NCBI GenBank assembly: GCA_028875245.1
Contig: JAPPEU010000057.1
Coordinates: forward strand, 37,489-101,488
Reading direction: 5' to 3'
Origin: Chloroflexota bacterium
GTDB taxonomy: Bacteria > Chloroflexota > Anaerolineae > Aggregatilineales > Phototrophicaceae
DNA length: 64,000 nt
Part shown: one piece after another, positions 8,597 through 17,326 of the stretch
Position numbering within the stretch: the first letter of the stretch is position 1
Layout of the letters: the number at the start of each line of letters is the position of its first letter
The notes under the pieces: generated by a model
The model's input: only the letters and a program-made list of their open reading frames with translations
Databases searched by the model: none
What the model was told of the DNA's origin: nothing
Translations under genes and position numbers: made by a program

Positions 8597-9742
8597 ATGA
8601 ACCAAGTCACCCTCGACAACACCCTCCCCATCGCCATCGGCGCCGGGATCCTCGGCACGGGCGGCGGCGGCAGCACCTATCTCAACCGCCTCCGACTGAA
8701 CAACGAACTGAAGCAACGGGGCGGACCGGTCGCCATCATCCAGGCGGACGATGTGCCTGACGACGCGCTGGTCTGCGCCGTTGGCGGCATGGGCGCGCCG
8801 ACCGTCAGCAACGAAAAGCTGCAAGAAGGGCAGGAGATCAAGCGAGCCATCCGCGCCCTGGAGGAGCACCTGCGGCGGAAAATCTACGCCATCGTCATCG
8901 GCGAGATCGGCGGCGGCAACGCTCTCGGTCCCATGATCACAGCGCTGCAGTGCGATTTGCCGGTCGTGGATGGCGATGGCATGGGGCGCGCCTTTCCCGA
9001 GCTGGATATGGATACCTTCATGATCTATGGCGTGGCGCCGGCGCCTTTTGCCCTGGCCGATTCGCACGGCAATGTCGCTATTTTCCAGCGCATTGACTCG
9101 GCGAGGCAGGCGGAAGCCTTCGCGCGCAGCTTGACCATCGAGATGGGCGGCTCGGCGGCGCTCGTCATGCCGGTGATGACCGGCGTCGAATTGAAAGCGA
9201 CGCTCATCCGCGACACGCTCAGCCTGGCCAAGCGCATCGGCGACGCCGTCTTAAAATGTCGGGCGCGCAGCATGGAGCCGGCTGAAACCGTGGCGGCGCT
9301 CTGCAATGGAAAAGTCCTCTTCAGCGGCAAGATCATCGATGTCGAGCGGCGGACGGTGCAGGGTTTTGCCCGCGGCAAGCTCATCATCAGCGCGTTTACC
9401 TCGCAGCATCCCCCCAATGCATTGGGGATTCCGCCCTCCGTGAGGCGGGGGGACCGAGGGGGGAACTCGAGGGGGGTTCTCGAAATCGAGTTTCAAAACG
9501 AGAATCTGATAGCGCGGCGCAACGGGGCGATCGTCTGCGCGGTCCCCGACTTGATCACGCTGGTTACGCTCGATGAGGGCGAGCCGATCGGCACGGAGTC
9601 GCTGCGTTATGGCTTGCGCGTGGCGGTGCTGGCGCTGCCGGCGCCGAAAGAGCTGAAGACGCCGGCAGCGCTGGCGGTCGTCGGTCCGCGCGCCTTTGGC
9701 TATGATGTGGATTATGCGCCGCTGCCGGGGGATTTGTTGTAG
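8597..9742 (+). CDS. DUF917 family protein, paralog 3, with a net 20-residue insertion
   Basis: AIGAGILGTGGGGSTYLNRL...DGDGMGRAFPELD; insertion HPPNALGIPPSVRRGDRGGNSRG encoded by a palindromic repeat. Confidence 0.8.
   Translation: MNQVTLDNTLPIAIGAGILGTGGGGSTYLNRLRLNNELKQRGGPVAIIQADDVPDDALVCAVGGMGAPTVSNEKLQEGQEIKRAIRALEEHLRRKIYAIVIGEIGGGNALGPMITALQCDLPVVDGDGMGRAFPELDMDTFMIYGVAPAPFALADSHGNVAIFQRIDSARQAEAFARSLTIEMGGSAALVMPVMTGVELKATLIRDTLSLAKRIGDAVLKCRARSMEPAETVAALCNGKVLFSGKIIDVERRTVQGFARGKLIISAFTSQHPPNALGIPPSVRRGDRGGNSRGVLEIEFQNENLIARRNGAIVCAVPDLITLVTLDEGEPIGTESLRYGLRVAVLALPAPKELKTPAALAVVGPRAFGYDVDYAPLPGDLL
9409..9478. repeat. Family C palindromic repeat inside DUF917 paralog 3
   Basis: CCCCAATGCATTGGGG perfect 16-nt palindrome, then CCGCC...GGCGG and G-runs. 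Confidence 0.75.
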
Positions 9743-9832
9743 GGCGCCTGCTGTTGCGGTTTGCTTGACAGCCGGTCTATACCCATATACGATTGTGGCG
9801 AGTGACCATTGTTCGAAATGAGACTGAAAGCT

Positions 9833-10453
9833 ATGTCTGAGCAGCTCTCTACGTGGCAACTTGCGCGTGAGTTATTGGATACCATTGCCGTAAAGCGGCA
9901 GGAGTATTTGACGCGCCTGGCAGAATTCATGGCAACACAGCAAAGCATGGACGCGTCAGCAACCAGACAGCAGCTTGCGCACAAATTGCCCAACGTCGCC
10001 GATGTTTCGCGGGATAGGGAATTGGCGTCCGCGCTAAGCAAAGTTATTGGCGAAAGTGTGATACAAGCACTGACATATGCCCTTCTGTCGGAGTTGAACA
10101 GTGCGCTGGCACAGACAGATTTGACACAACTTCCTGCGGAGCGCTTGGAAGAGATCGCCCTGGATGTGGATAGACCCGGCGGCATTTCGGCGTCCTTCTA
10201 CCAGTTGCTAAAGGAAGGCGTTCATGGCTGCGCCGGACCCGCGCTTGTGCACGGAAACAAGATCTCGCACGCAGAATCGACTCATGACATCTATAGGCAG
10301 TTGGCAGCGAAACTCGTTCGCGAAATTGAATTGGAAAGCTTCCGAACGATGCCACATGACCAGTTTGTTGACCTGACATTTGGCAGTTTGCCGGATCTGA
10401 CTCTAGACATGGTGCGGGATAGACGTGCCGAGACTGCCCAATCCCTGGAATGA
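9833..10453 (+). CDS. Hypothetical protein, candidate non-canonical partner of the PIN protein
   Basis: ORF overlapping the PIN gene by ATGA at 10450-10453; no recognisable domain; start 9809/9833 uncertain. Confidence 0.6.
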   Translation: MSEQLSTWQLARELLDTIAVKRQEYLTRLAEFMATQQSMDASATRQQLAHKLPNVADVSRDRELASALSKVIGESVIQALTYALLSELNSALAQTDLTQLPAERLEEIALDVDRPGGISASFYQLLKEGVHGCAGPALVHGNKISHAESTHDIYRQLAAKLVREIELESFRTMPHDQFVDLTFGSLPDLTLDMVRDRRAETAQSLE

Positions 10454-10854
10454 AGTATTTGCTGGACACTGACATCTGTATCTATTGCTTGAATGGCAGG
10501 CGGCCGCTAGTTACGCGTCGGGTGAATGTGATTCCTCGCCACGAAATCGCGGTCAGCACGGTGACAAAAGGCGAGTTGTTCGCCGGCTCCGCGAATAGTA
10601 CGCAACGCCAACGAACCAGAGAGAGGCAGGAAGCGTTCCTGGTACGCTATACAAGCCTGCCCTTCGACGATGCCGCCGCCGATGAATACGGACGAATTGA
10701 CGGTTTGCTAAGGAGACGCGGAATGCGTATCGATCCGCTCGATACGCAAATCGCCGCTATTGCTCTCGTCCACAATCTGACGCTCGTAACGCACAACACT
10801 CGCCACTTCAGGCGGGTGCCGAATCTCACCATTGAAGATTGGACGAACGCCTAA
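10450..10854 (+). CDS. PIN domain (VapC-like) putative toxin ribonuclease
   Basis: MKYLLDTDICIYCLNGR...STVTKGELFAG...DPLDTQIAAIALVHNLTLVTHNTRHFRRVPNLTIEDW. Confidence 0.85.
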   Translation: MKYLLDTDICIYCLNGRRPLVTRRVNVIPRHEIAVSTVTKGELFAGSANSTQRQRTRERQEAFLVRYTSLPFDDAAADEYGRIDGLLRRRGMRIDPLDTQIAAIALVHNLTLVTHNTRHFRRVPNLTIEDWTNA

Positions 10855-10882
10855 ACGCGTTTATTTTCAAAGGATAGCCGCC

Positions 10883-12346
10883 ATGCCCAAACGTCCCCAC
10901 ATCATCATCTTCAACCCCGACCAATGGCGCGGCGATGTCATGGGCCACCTGGGTAATCCGGCCGCTGTCACGCCGTCTCTCGATCAGATCATTGAGAACG
11001 ACGCCGTCTCCTTTCGTTACGCCTTCTGCCAGAATCCCGTCTGCACGCCGAGCCGCTGTTCCTTCATGACCGGCTGGTATCCGCACGTCCGCGGCCACCG
11101 CACCATGTTCCACATGCTGCAACCCGACGAGCCTGTCCTGCTCAAGATCCTCAAAGACAACGGCTACTTCGTCTGGTGGGGCGGCAAAAACGACCTCGTG
11201 CCGCGGCAGAATGGATTCGCCGAATACTGCGATGTCAAATACGAAGCGCCGCGCGAATTGCGGCCGAACCTGCATCGCGCTGACGATTGGCGTGGCGACC
11301 CCGCCGGCGACAACTATTATTCCTTCTACGCTGGCCATCTTGACACCGCTCCCGGCGAAGTCTATTACGATAACGATTGGGCGATGGTCAATGGCGCGGT
11401 CGATCTGATTCGCAACGCGCCGGACGATCAACCGCTCTGCATTTACCTGCCGCTGGGCTATCCGCATCCGCCCTACGGCGTGGAAGATCCCTGGTACAGC
11501 TGCATCGACCGGGCCGCGATTCCCGAACGCATTCCCGCGCCGGATTGGGAGAAGAAGCCCAAGCTCGTCGCTGGCATCTACGAGCGGCAGCGCTTGCAGG
11601 GCTGGAGCGAGGAGCGTTTCACCGAATTGCGCGCGACGTATTATGGCATGTGCGCCCGCGTCGACGCGCAGTTCGGCAAGTTGGTCGCCGCCTTGAAGGA
11701 GCAAGGCATCTACGACGAGAGCGCGATCTTCTTCTTCTCCGACCATGGCGATTTCACTGGCGATTACGGACTGGTGGAGAAGACGCAGAATACCTTCGAA
11801 GACTGCCTGACCCGTGTGCCACTTATTGTCAAGCCGCCGGCGCAAACGCCGATCCAGCCGGGCATCCGCGAGCAAATGGTGGAGTTGATTGACTTCACGG
11901 CGACCGCCTACGAATGGGCGGGCATCAAGCCGGGATACGATCACTTTGGGCGCTCGCTTTCGGGGCTGATCGCTGGCGCGGAGTGTGAAGGCCGGGATGC
12001 CGTCTTCTGCGAGGGCGGCCGGCGCCATGGCGAAGAACAGGCGATGGAGAAAGACAGTCCGTCCTTCTATGATCCGAGCGGGCTCTACTGGCCGCGCGTT
12101 CAACTGCAAGGGAGCGAAGCCGGCGAGCACAGCAAAGCGGCGATGTGCCGGACGCGTGATTTCAAGTATGTCCGCCGGCTGTATGAGAGCGATGAGTTAT
12201 ACGATCTCCGGCGCGACCCCGGCGAGGAACAGAATCGAATCGATGACCCGGCCTACGCGGCGGTTCTGGCCGAGCTGCGCGAGCGGATGTTGACCTGGTA
12301 TCAAGAGACCTGCGATGTCGTGCCTTACAAGACGGATGTGCGCTAG
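10883..12346 (+). CDS. Sulfatase (formylglycine type)
   Basis: IIIFNPDQWRGDVMGHLGNP; NPVCTPSRCSFMTGWYPHVRGHRT (CxPSR); SDHGDFTGDYGLVEK. Confidence 0.9.
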   Translation: MPKRPHIIIFNPDQWRGDVMGHLGNPAAVTPSLDQIIENDAVSFRYAFCQNPVCTPSRCSFMTGWYPHVRGHRTMFHMLQPDEPVLLKILKDNGYFVWWGGKNDLVPRQNGFAEYCDVKYEAPRELRPNLHRADDWRGDPAGDNYYSFYAGHLDTAPGEVYYDNDWAMVNGAVDLIRNAPDDQPLCIYLPLGYPHPPYGVEDPWYSCIDRAAIPERIPAPDWEKKPKLVAGIYERQRLQGWSEERFTELRATYYGMCARVDAQFGKLVAALKEQGIYDESAIFFFSDHGDFTGDYGLVEKTQNTFEDCLTRVPLIVKPPAQTPIQPGIREQMVELIDFTATAYEWAGIKPGYDHFGRSLSGLIAGAECEGRDAVFCEGGRRHGEEQAMEKDSPSFYDPSGLYWPRVQLQGSEAGEHSKAAMCRTRDFKYVRRLYESDELYDLRRDPGEEQNRIDDPAYAAVLAELRERMLTWYQETCDVVPYKTDVR

Positions 12347-12416
12347 GCGTTTCTCTATGCTCTCAGTAAAACCAAGTTCGTCATGTGAAAACTGACAAGC
12401 AATCTATAGACAAAGT

Positions 12417-12443
12417 GGGCGAGCCACCGTCTCGCCCCTACAA
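12417..12443 (-). repeat. Family A hairpin
   Basis: gggcgagccaccgtctcgcccctacaa. Confidence 0.85.
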
Positions 12444-12506
12444 CCTTTCGATTGTTATGGCAATTTCCGTTTGTTCTGCGATCATTCTCATTACTTTCTT
12501 GGAACT

Positions 12507-12528
12507 ACTTCTGCGCCTCGGTGGTGAA
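12507..12528 (-). repeat. Family B solo arm
   Basis: ttctgcgcctcggtggtgaaag. Confidence 0.5.
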
Positions 12529-12531
12529 AGC

Positions 12532-14196
12532 CTAGCCACAGCCGGCGGTAACTTTGTACTGAATCCGCAGGCGCTGGTTGGCCGGCAGGCCGCTGAAACG
12601 GCATTCGTCGCCGTTGCTCCAAACGATGCGCAAATCGGCGCTTGAAGCGGCGCCCAAGCCAAAGTGCAATTCGAGTTGATTGTTGCCGCCCAGTCCAGCG
12701 CCGATGCGGACGGCCTGCATCTGCGTGTCACCGTCCGGGGTGCTCAGGTAGACCTGTGTGCCAACGGCGTCGCGATTCACTAGGGAAGCGCCTGCCGGAT
12801 AATAGCGCGAGGGGTTCAAGGATGGGTCGTCGCCGCGCAGGTCCAGGGACAGCCAGCGATTGCCGCCGCTCTGATTCTGATAGAGGCGGTAGCCGCTGTT
12901 CCAATTGCCCGTCACCAGATCGAGATCGCCATCGCGGTCGTAATCGGCATAAGCGACGCCCAAGGTCGGCAACGCTTCGTCGATGCCGCTGCGCGCGCTG
13001 ACATCGTTGAAGCCGGCGCGTCCGTTGTTGTGGAAGAGGGCGTCGGCGCGCGGATTCATAAAAGTGGTCTCCAGCTCGGGGAAGGACTGGAAGTATTCAG
13101 TTGAGGCGACATAGAGGTCTTGCCAGCCGTCATTGTCGAAATCGAAGAAGGCGGCCCCCCAGCCGACGCCGGCGTCGGGCCCCAGATTGATGGCGACGCC
13201 GGCCGAATGAGCGCGGCTGCGGAAGGCGCCGCCGTCGTTCCGCAGCAGATACATCGTGTAGACCATATCGGTGATGTAAAGATCGAGATCGCCATCGTTG
13301 TCATAATCGCCGGCGTCAAAGCCCATGCCGTTGATCAGCAGGTCGGCATTGCTTTCGCTTGACGCATTCGTCCAGCACCAATGCCCGCAGCCGGCGCCGT
13401 CGTTCCGCCAGAGCACATTGCCGATTGCGTTCTGCAGCTTGTCGTTGACGACGTAGATATCCTGGTCGCCATCGCCGTCATAATCGAGAAAGGCGGGCGC
13501 GAAACCGGCGCCCAGCGTGAAGGCGTAGTCGAGCGTCAGCGTGACATCGGTGAAGCTGCCATCGCCGTTGTTGTGATAGAGCCGGTCCCCCTGCGCGCCG
13601 AAATCGACCGGGTCGCATTCGGGGTAGCAGGACCAGTTGGTCAGGTAGAGGTCAAGCCGGCCGTCGTTGTCATAATCGCCCCAGGCGGCCGATGTTCCCT
13701 TGCCGATATCGCCGACGCCGGCCAGGGTGGTGACATCGCTGAAGCCCGCGCCGCCGTCGTTGTGGAACAGGCGGTTCGCGCCGTCGTTGACGATGTAGAG
13801 ATCGAGCCAGCCGTCGTTGTCGTAGTCGGCCCAGGTGGCGCCGCCGCTCGGCACATCCGGCAGGCTGAGCGGCCCCGAGTGCGGCGAGACCGCAAAGGTC
13901 CCATCGCCTTCATTTCGGTAGAGCAAGTTGGGGGCCAGATTGCCAGTTACGAAGAGATCAAGCCAGCCATCGCGATCATAATCGCCCCAGGCCTGCCCGA
14001 TGGCGAGGTAGCCCTGCATCGCCTCCTCGTCGTCCCAAATGGCGCGGTGGGTCGCGCTGATGCCGGCTTCGGCGCTGACATCACGGAAGATGGGCTGGTC
14101 GGCCTGGGCGACTGCGACCGTGACAGACGGCAAAGTGATAACCAACCCAATTATCGCAAAGAGCATCAGTCCCAAGCACCGCGCCCAAGAAATCAT
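12532..14196 (-). CDS. FG-GAP/VCBS repeat, ASPIC/UnbV (CRTAC1-like) secreted protein
   Basis: Repeated WGDYDRDGWLDLFVTGN / DYDNDGWLDLYIVND units; signal segment; C-term GxNQLELHFGLG; start chosen downstream of a palindromic repeat. Confidence 0.85.
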   Translation of the reverse strand: MISWARCLGLMLFAIIGLVITLPSVTVAVAQADQPIFRDVSAEAGISATHRAIWDDEEAMQGYLAIGQAWGDYDRDGWLDLFVTGNLAPNLLYRNEGDGTFAVSPHSGPLSLPDVPSGGATWADYDNDGWLDLYIVNDGANRLFHNDGGAGFSDVTTLAGVGDIGKGTSAAWGDYDNDGRLDLYLTNWSCYPECDPVDFGAQGDRLYHNNGDGSFTDVTLTLDYAFTLGAGFAPAFLDYDGDGDQDIYVVNDKLQNAIGNVLWRNDGAGCGHWCWTNASSESNADLLINGMGFDAGDYDNDGDLDLYITDMVYTMYLLRNDGGAFRSRAHSAGVAINLGPDAGVGWGAAFFDFDNDGWQDLYVASTEYFQSFPELETTFMNPRADALFHNNGRAGFNDVSARSGIDEALPTLGVAYADYDRDGDLDLVTGNWNSGYRLYQNQSGGNRWLSLDLRGDDPSLNPSRYYPAGASLVNRDAVGTQVYLSTPDGDTQMQAVRIGAGLGGNNQLELHFGLGAASSADLRIVWSNGDECRFSGLPANQRLRIQYKVTAGCG

Positions 14197-14197
14197 C

Positions 14198-14223
14198 TGC
14201 AGGGGCGACTTGCTGAGCCGCCC
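14198..14223 (+). repeat. Family A hairpin
   Basis: tgcaggggcgacttgctgagccgccc. Confidence 0.75.
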
Positions 14224-14303
14224 GCGATGAGGCCTTTTCAACTGTCCTCCCTGATCAAGAGTCAAGGTCCTTTCCTGAGCATTGTTGTTCTGTTTCGCCG
14301 ATA

Positions 14304-14330
14304 GGACGAGTCACCGCCTCGCCCCTACAA
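14304..14330 (-). repeat. Family A hairpin
   Basis: ggacgagtcaccgcctcgcccctacaa. Confidence 0.8.
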
Positions 14331-14340
14331 GTCGCGTCTG

Positions 14341-15948
14341 TCATCTTGCCGTCGTCCGCGCATAGGGCGGCCAATCCAGCGGCACGCCCAGATCATCTTT
14401 CAGCAGGCACTGGAAATCGCGCAGGTGGCTCTTGCTGTTGCGGACCTGGCGCGGGCTCAGGGCCTTGTCCAGGCAATAGGCGGCCAAGGCGCCGGCCGAT
14501 TCGCCGATATTCCACTCCACCGGATGCAGGCGATAGCAGCCGTTGGTGATATGGGTGACGCCGAGGTTCTTGCAGGCGGGCAGCAGGTTCTCGACGCGCT
14601 GGGGGATCAGCGAACCGAGCGGGATCTGAAATGGATAGCAACTGATGTCGATGTAATTGCGCAAGCCGGTGCTGGGATGCAGGTCGATGCGATAACTGCC
14701 GATGCCAACGCTGTCATCGAATTGCTCGGCCGAGTCGAAGCCTTCGCGCTGCTCTACGCCGACGTGTTCCTCAAGCACGGTAAACTCGGCCAGGATGCGG
14801 CGCGCTTCCCGGACATAGACGTATTTCGCCATGCCATCGCTCGTGCCGACGACATCGGGGCGCAGCCGCAAGCCAGGATAGCCACAGCCGCCGTCTGAGC
14901 GCGGCGCCTCGGTTTGCATCCAATAAAGGAAGGCGAAGCTCAGCTGCTTGCATTCGCGCAGGGCCGCCTGCTTGACGTCTTCTGAAACGCCGAGCAGGGG
15001 CTTCAGCCAATAATCGATCATCGGCCAATTGACCAAGGTGATATCGCTGGGGAAGGCGCCCTCAGGATAATGGCCCTTATAGAGGATGCGGCGGAAATGC
15101 CAGAGGTCGCCCGGCCCGCCGGTGTAGCGATGGCGGAAATCGGCGTGGAAGATCTGGCGATGGACCGGCTCCAGCGTTTGCGGGCTGGAATAAACCCAGC
15201 TCAATTGCTTGTCGGGCCAGAAATCGGCTTTGTACTCGCGCCAGAAGTCATAATCTTCCGGTTTGTCGATTCTGTGGTCTTCGCCTTCAAGATGGTCAAC
15301 CGCGAAGCACCAGGAGATCGACTGCTGATCGAGCGGCAGCGGATCGCCTTCGACGGCGTGCAGCTCGCCGGTCTGCGCCTGGCTCTCGGCGCCGATGATG
15401 GATTCGACATCCGCCAGCTCCAGCAGGTCGCCCAGCTCGGTGGCGTCGAGAATGTAGGGCGCGGATATCACAACCTGGTCGCCGCTGCGCGTATCTTCCA
15501 GGGTGATGGCCAGGACGCGGTCGCCATCCGTCTCAGCCGCGACGGGAACATGATAGAGCAGGACATCAAGCTGCCTGCTGGAGCGGTAGCGCGCGAGCAT
15601 CGCTTCAATGACGGCCAGGCTGATGCGCGGCTCGTGGCAGAGGCGGCTGACGTTGCCCTGGCCCGGGTTCCAATTCATAGTGTTGCGCGCTTTTTCCGTC
15701 AGCGGATAGTTGCGGCGGTAATAATCGCGCACACCATCGGAAAAGCGCATATAAGTCGCGGTCGCGCCGCATTGATCGACCCAGGGATTCTCGTCAGGAG
15801 GGACGGCCTGGGCGGTCAGCTGGCCGCCGATCCAGTCGGTTTCCTCGCTCATAATGACGGACTTGCCCATGCGCAAAGCGGCGAGCGCCGCCCCAATCGC
15901 GCCCGTGCCGCCGCCGACGATGAGAATGTCGCAGGTTCGTTCTTTCAT
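14341..15948 (-). CDS. FAD-dependent oxidoreductase (FAD_oxidored type)
   Basis: CDILIVGGGTGAIGAALAALRMGKSVIMSEETDWIGGQLT dinucleotide-binding fold. Confidence 0.85.
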   Translation of the reverse strand: MKERTCDILIVGGGTGAIGAALAALRMGKSVIMSEETDWIGGQLTAQAVPPDENPWVDQCGATATYMRFSDGVRDYYRRNYPLTEKARNTMNWNPGQGNVSRLCHEPRISLAVIEAMLARYRSSRQLDVLLYHVPVAAETDGDRVLAITLEDTRSGDQVVISAPYILDATELGDLLELADVESIIGAESQAQTGELHAVEGDPLPLDQQSISWCFAVDHLEGEDHRIDKPEDYDFWREYKADFWPDKQLSWVYSSPQTLEPVHRQIFHADFRHRYTGGPGDLWHFRRILYKGHYPEGAFPSDITLVNWPMIDYWLKPLLGVSEDVKQAALRECKQLSFAFLYWMQTEAPRSDGGCGYPGLRLRPDVVGTSDGMAKYVYVREARRILAEFTVLEEHVGVEQREGFDSAEQFDDSVGIGSYRIDLHPSTGLRNYIDISCYPFQIPLGSLIPQRVENLLPACKNLGVTHITNGCYRLHPVEWNIGESAGALAAYCLDKALSPRQVRNSKSHLRDFQCLLKDDLGVPLDWPPYARTTAR

Positions 15949-16045
15949 GTGCTGTTTCTCACTTGCGGTCTACATTTGACAGGTCAAGCCAGAGTCTAAT
16001 ATAATCAGCGGACGAAAGGCAAGTTTTCCGCCGGAGGCTTGGCGC

Positions 16046-16390
16046 ATGGACCAATTGTTCATTTCTGCAGGCTTGGAGCAACTCTTGCAGTTTGCTATTT
16101 TGCTGTTCGTTGTGGTTGGTTTCTTCCGCCAATTCGCCACGCAAAGGGACATCAAAAAACTGGACGACAGATTGGTCAAACTCGAAACTGGTCAAACCGA
16201 ATTGAAAGCCGGGCAGACCGCGCTCGAAGGCCGATTTGAAATCCTCGACTCCAATGTACGCGAAAATGGCAAAAAAACCGACGCCTCGCTGGATCTGCAC
16301 AATGCTGTCCGAACGGACATACAGGTCCTGCAAGCATCGGTCAACCGCCTGGACAGCTATTTCGAAACTCCCAAGCTGAAGTCATCCTGA
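16046..16390 (+). CDS. Small membrane-anchored coiled-coil protein
   Basis: N-terminal hydrophobic helix (LEQLLQFAILLFVVVGFF) followed by heptad-like KLDDRLVKLETGQTELKAGQ. Confidence 0.5.
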   Translation: MDQLFISAGLEQLLQFAILLFVVVGFFRQFATQRDIKKLDDRLVKLETGQTELKAGQTALEGRFEILDSNVRENGKKTDASLDLHNAVRTDIQVLQASVNRLDSYFETPKLKSS

Positions 16391-16429
16391 TTTCAGCGCT
16401 GCGTTCTTTCATTTGATTATTTTGCACAG

Positions 16430-17326
16430 TTACATGCCGGGCTTGCTCGGTTCGCCAGCGGCGATGACGTGCCCCACCCCCTGCTTGGGCGCGTGATGAT
16501 AGCCATTTTCGACGCACCACTCGGCGATCGGGTTGTAGCCACCGGTGAAATCAAAATTCGGATTGTCATCAACCGGTTCGCCGACCAGATAGCGTTCCAT
16601 CGGCGATAATTTCTCCACCATTTCCGGCGCCTGCTGGCGATAATCGGTGGGCGTGATCCAATCGTAGGAATAGCCGATCATGACGGCCTTGCGAATGCGA
16701 TCGCTCAGATTGGCGGCGCCGGCGTGCCAGGTGCGGTTCTCGAAGAAGACGGCGTCGCCCGGGTTCAGGCTGGGCTCAACCTTGCTCGCGGGATCAACCT
16801 GGCCTTCGGGAATCTCGATGGGCGCCTTAAGCTGGTTGCTGCCCGCCGCCATCATGGTGACGCCGGTGTTGGGTTCGCTCAGGTCGGTCAAATAATAGGC
16901 GACTTTGAGCGAGTGCCTGGGAATATGTTGATCACCCAGGTCGCGCATGGACATGTAATGATCGCGGTGCCAGCCCGGGATGCGTCCGGTATCGGGCGAG
17001 CCGGGTGGATCAGGCGCGCGATAAATCAGGTGGCTGGTCAAGAGCGACAAATGCGGGCTGAGCAGCTGCGCCACGATAGCGAAGACCTTGGGGTTGGTGA
17101 TCAGCGGCAGGAAGGCGTCGTCCATCGATACGCAGTTGCGGAAACCATCATACAAGCCACCAGGGCGGCGCTGGCGATTGATCTCGCGGTCGGAGGCGAT
17201 CAACCGGTCGCCGGCTTCGATCAGGGCGGCGACGGTCTCGCCGTCGATCGCCTCGCGCATGATCAGATAACCTTCTTCATCAAATTGCCGCTTTTGTTCG
17301 GCTGTGATGCTTACAAAATCCATCAT
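16430..17326 (-). CDS. Phytanoyl-CoA dioxygenase (PhyH) family protein 1
   Basis: GWHRDHYMSM Fe-binding HxD; FFENRTWHAGAANLSDRIRKAVMIGY; start codon directly after stop of upstream FAD gene. Confidence 0.85.
   Translation of the reverse strand: MMDFVSITAEQKRQFDEEGYLIMREAIDGETVAALIEAGDRLIASDREINRQRRPGGLYDGFRNCVSMDDAFLPLITNPKVFAIVAQLLSPHLSLLTSHLIYRAPDPPGSPDTGRIPGWHRDHYMSMRDLGDQHIPRHSLKVAYYLTDLSEPNTGVTMMAAGSNQLKAPIEIPEGQVDPASKVEPSLNPGDAVFFENRTWHAGAANLSDRIRKAVMIGYSYDWITPTDYRQQAPEMVEKLSPMERYLVGEPVDDNPNFDFTGGYNPIAEWCVENGYHHAPKQGVGHVIAAGEPSKPGM

Noticed and set aside
10826-12130. 434-aa minus ORF opposite the first sulfatase
   Set aside because: Sulfatase motifs are on the + strand; the antisense ORF is a GC-codon-bias artefact.
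13381-14304. 307-aa + strand ORF opposite the VCBS-repeat gene
   Set aside because: Antisense shadow of repetitive DxDxDGxxD coding on the minus strand; low-complexity V/I/A-rich translation.
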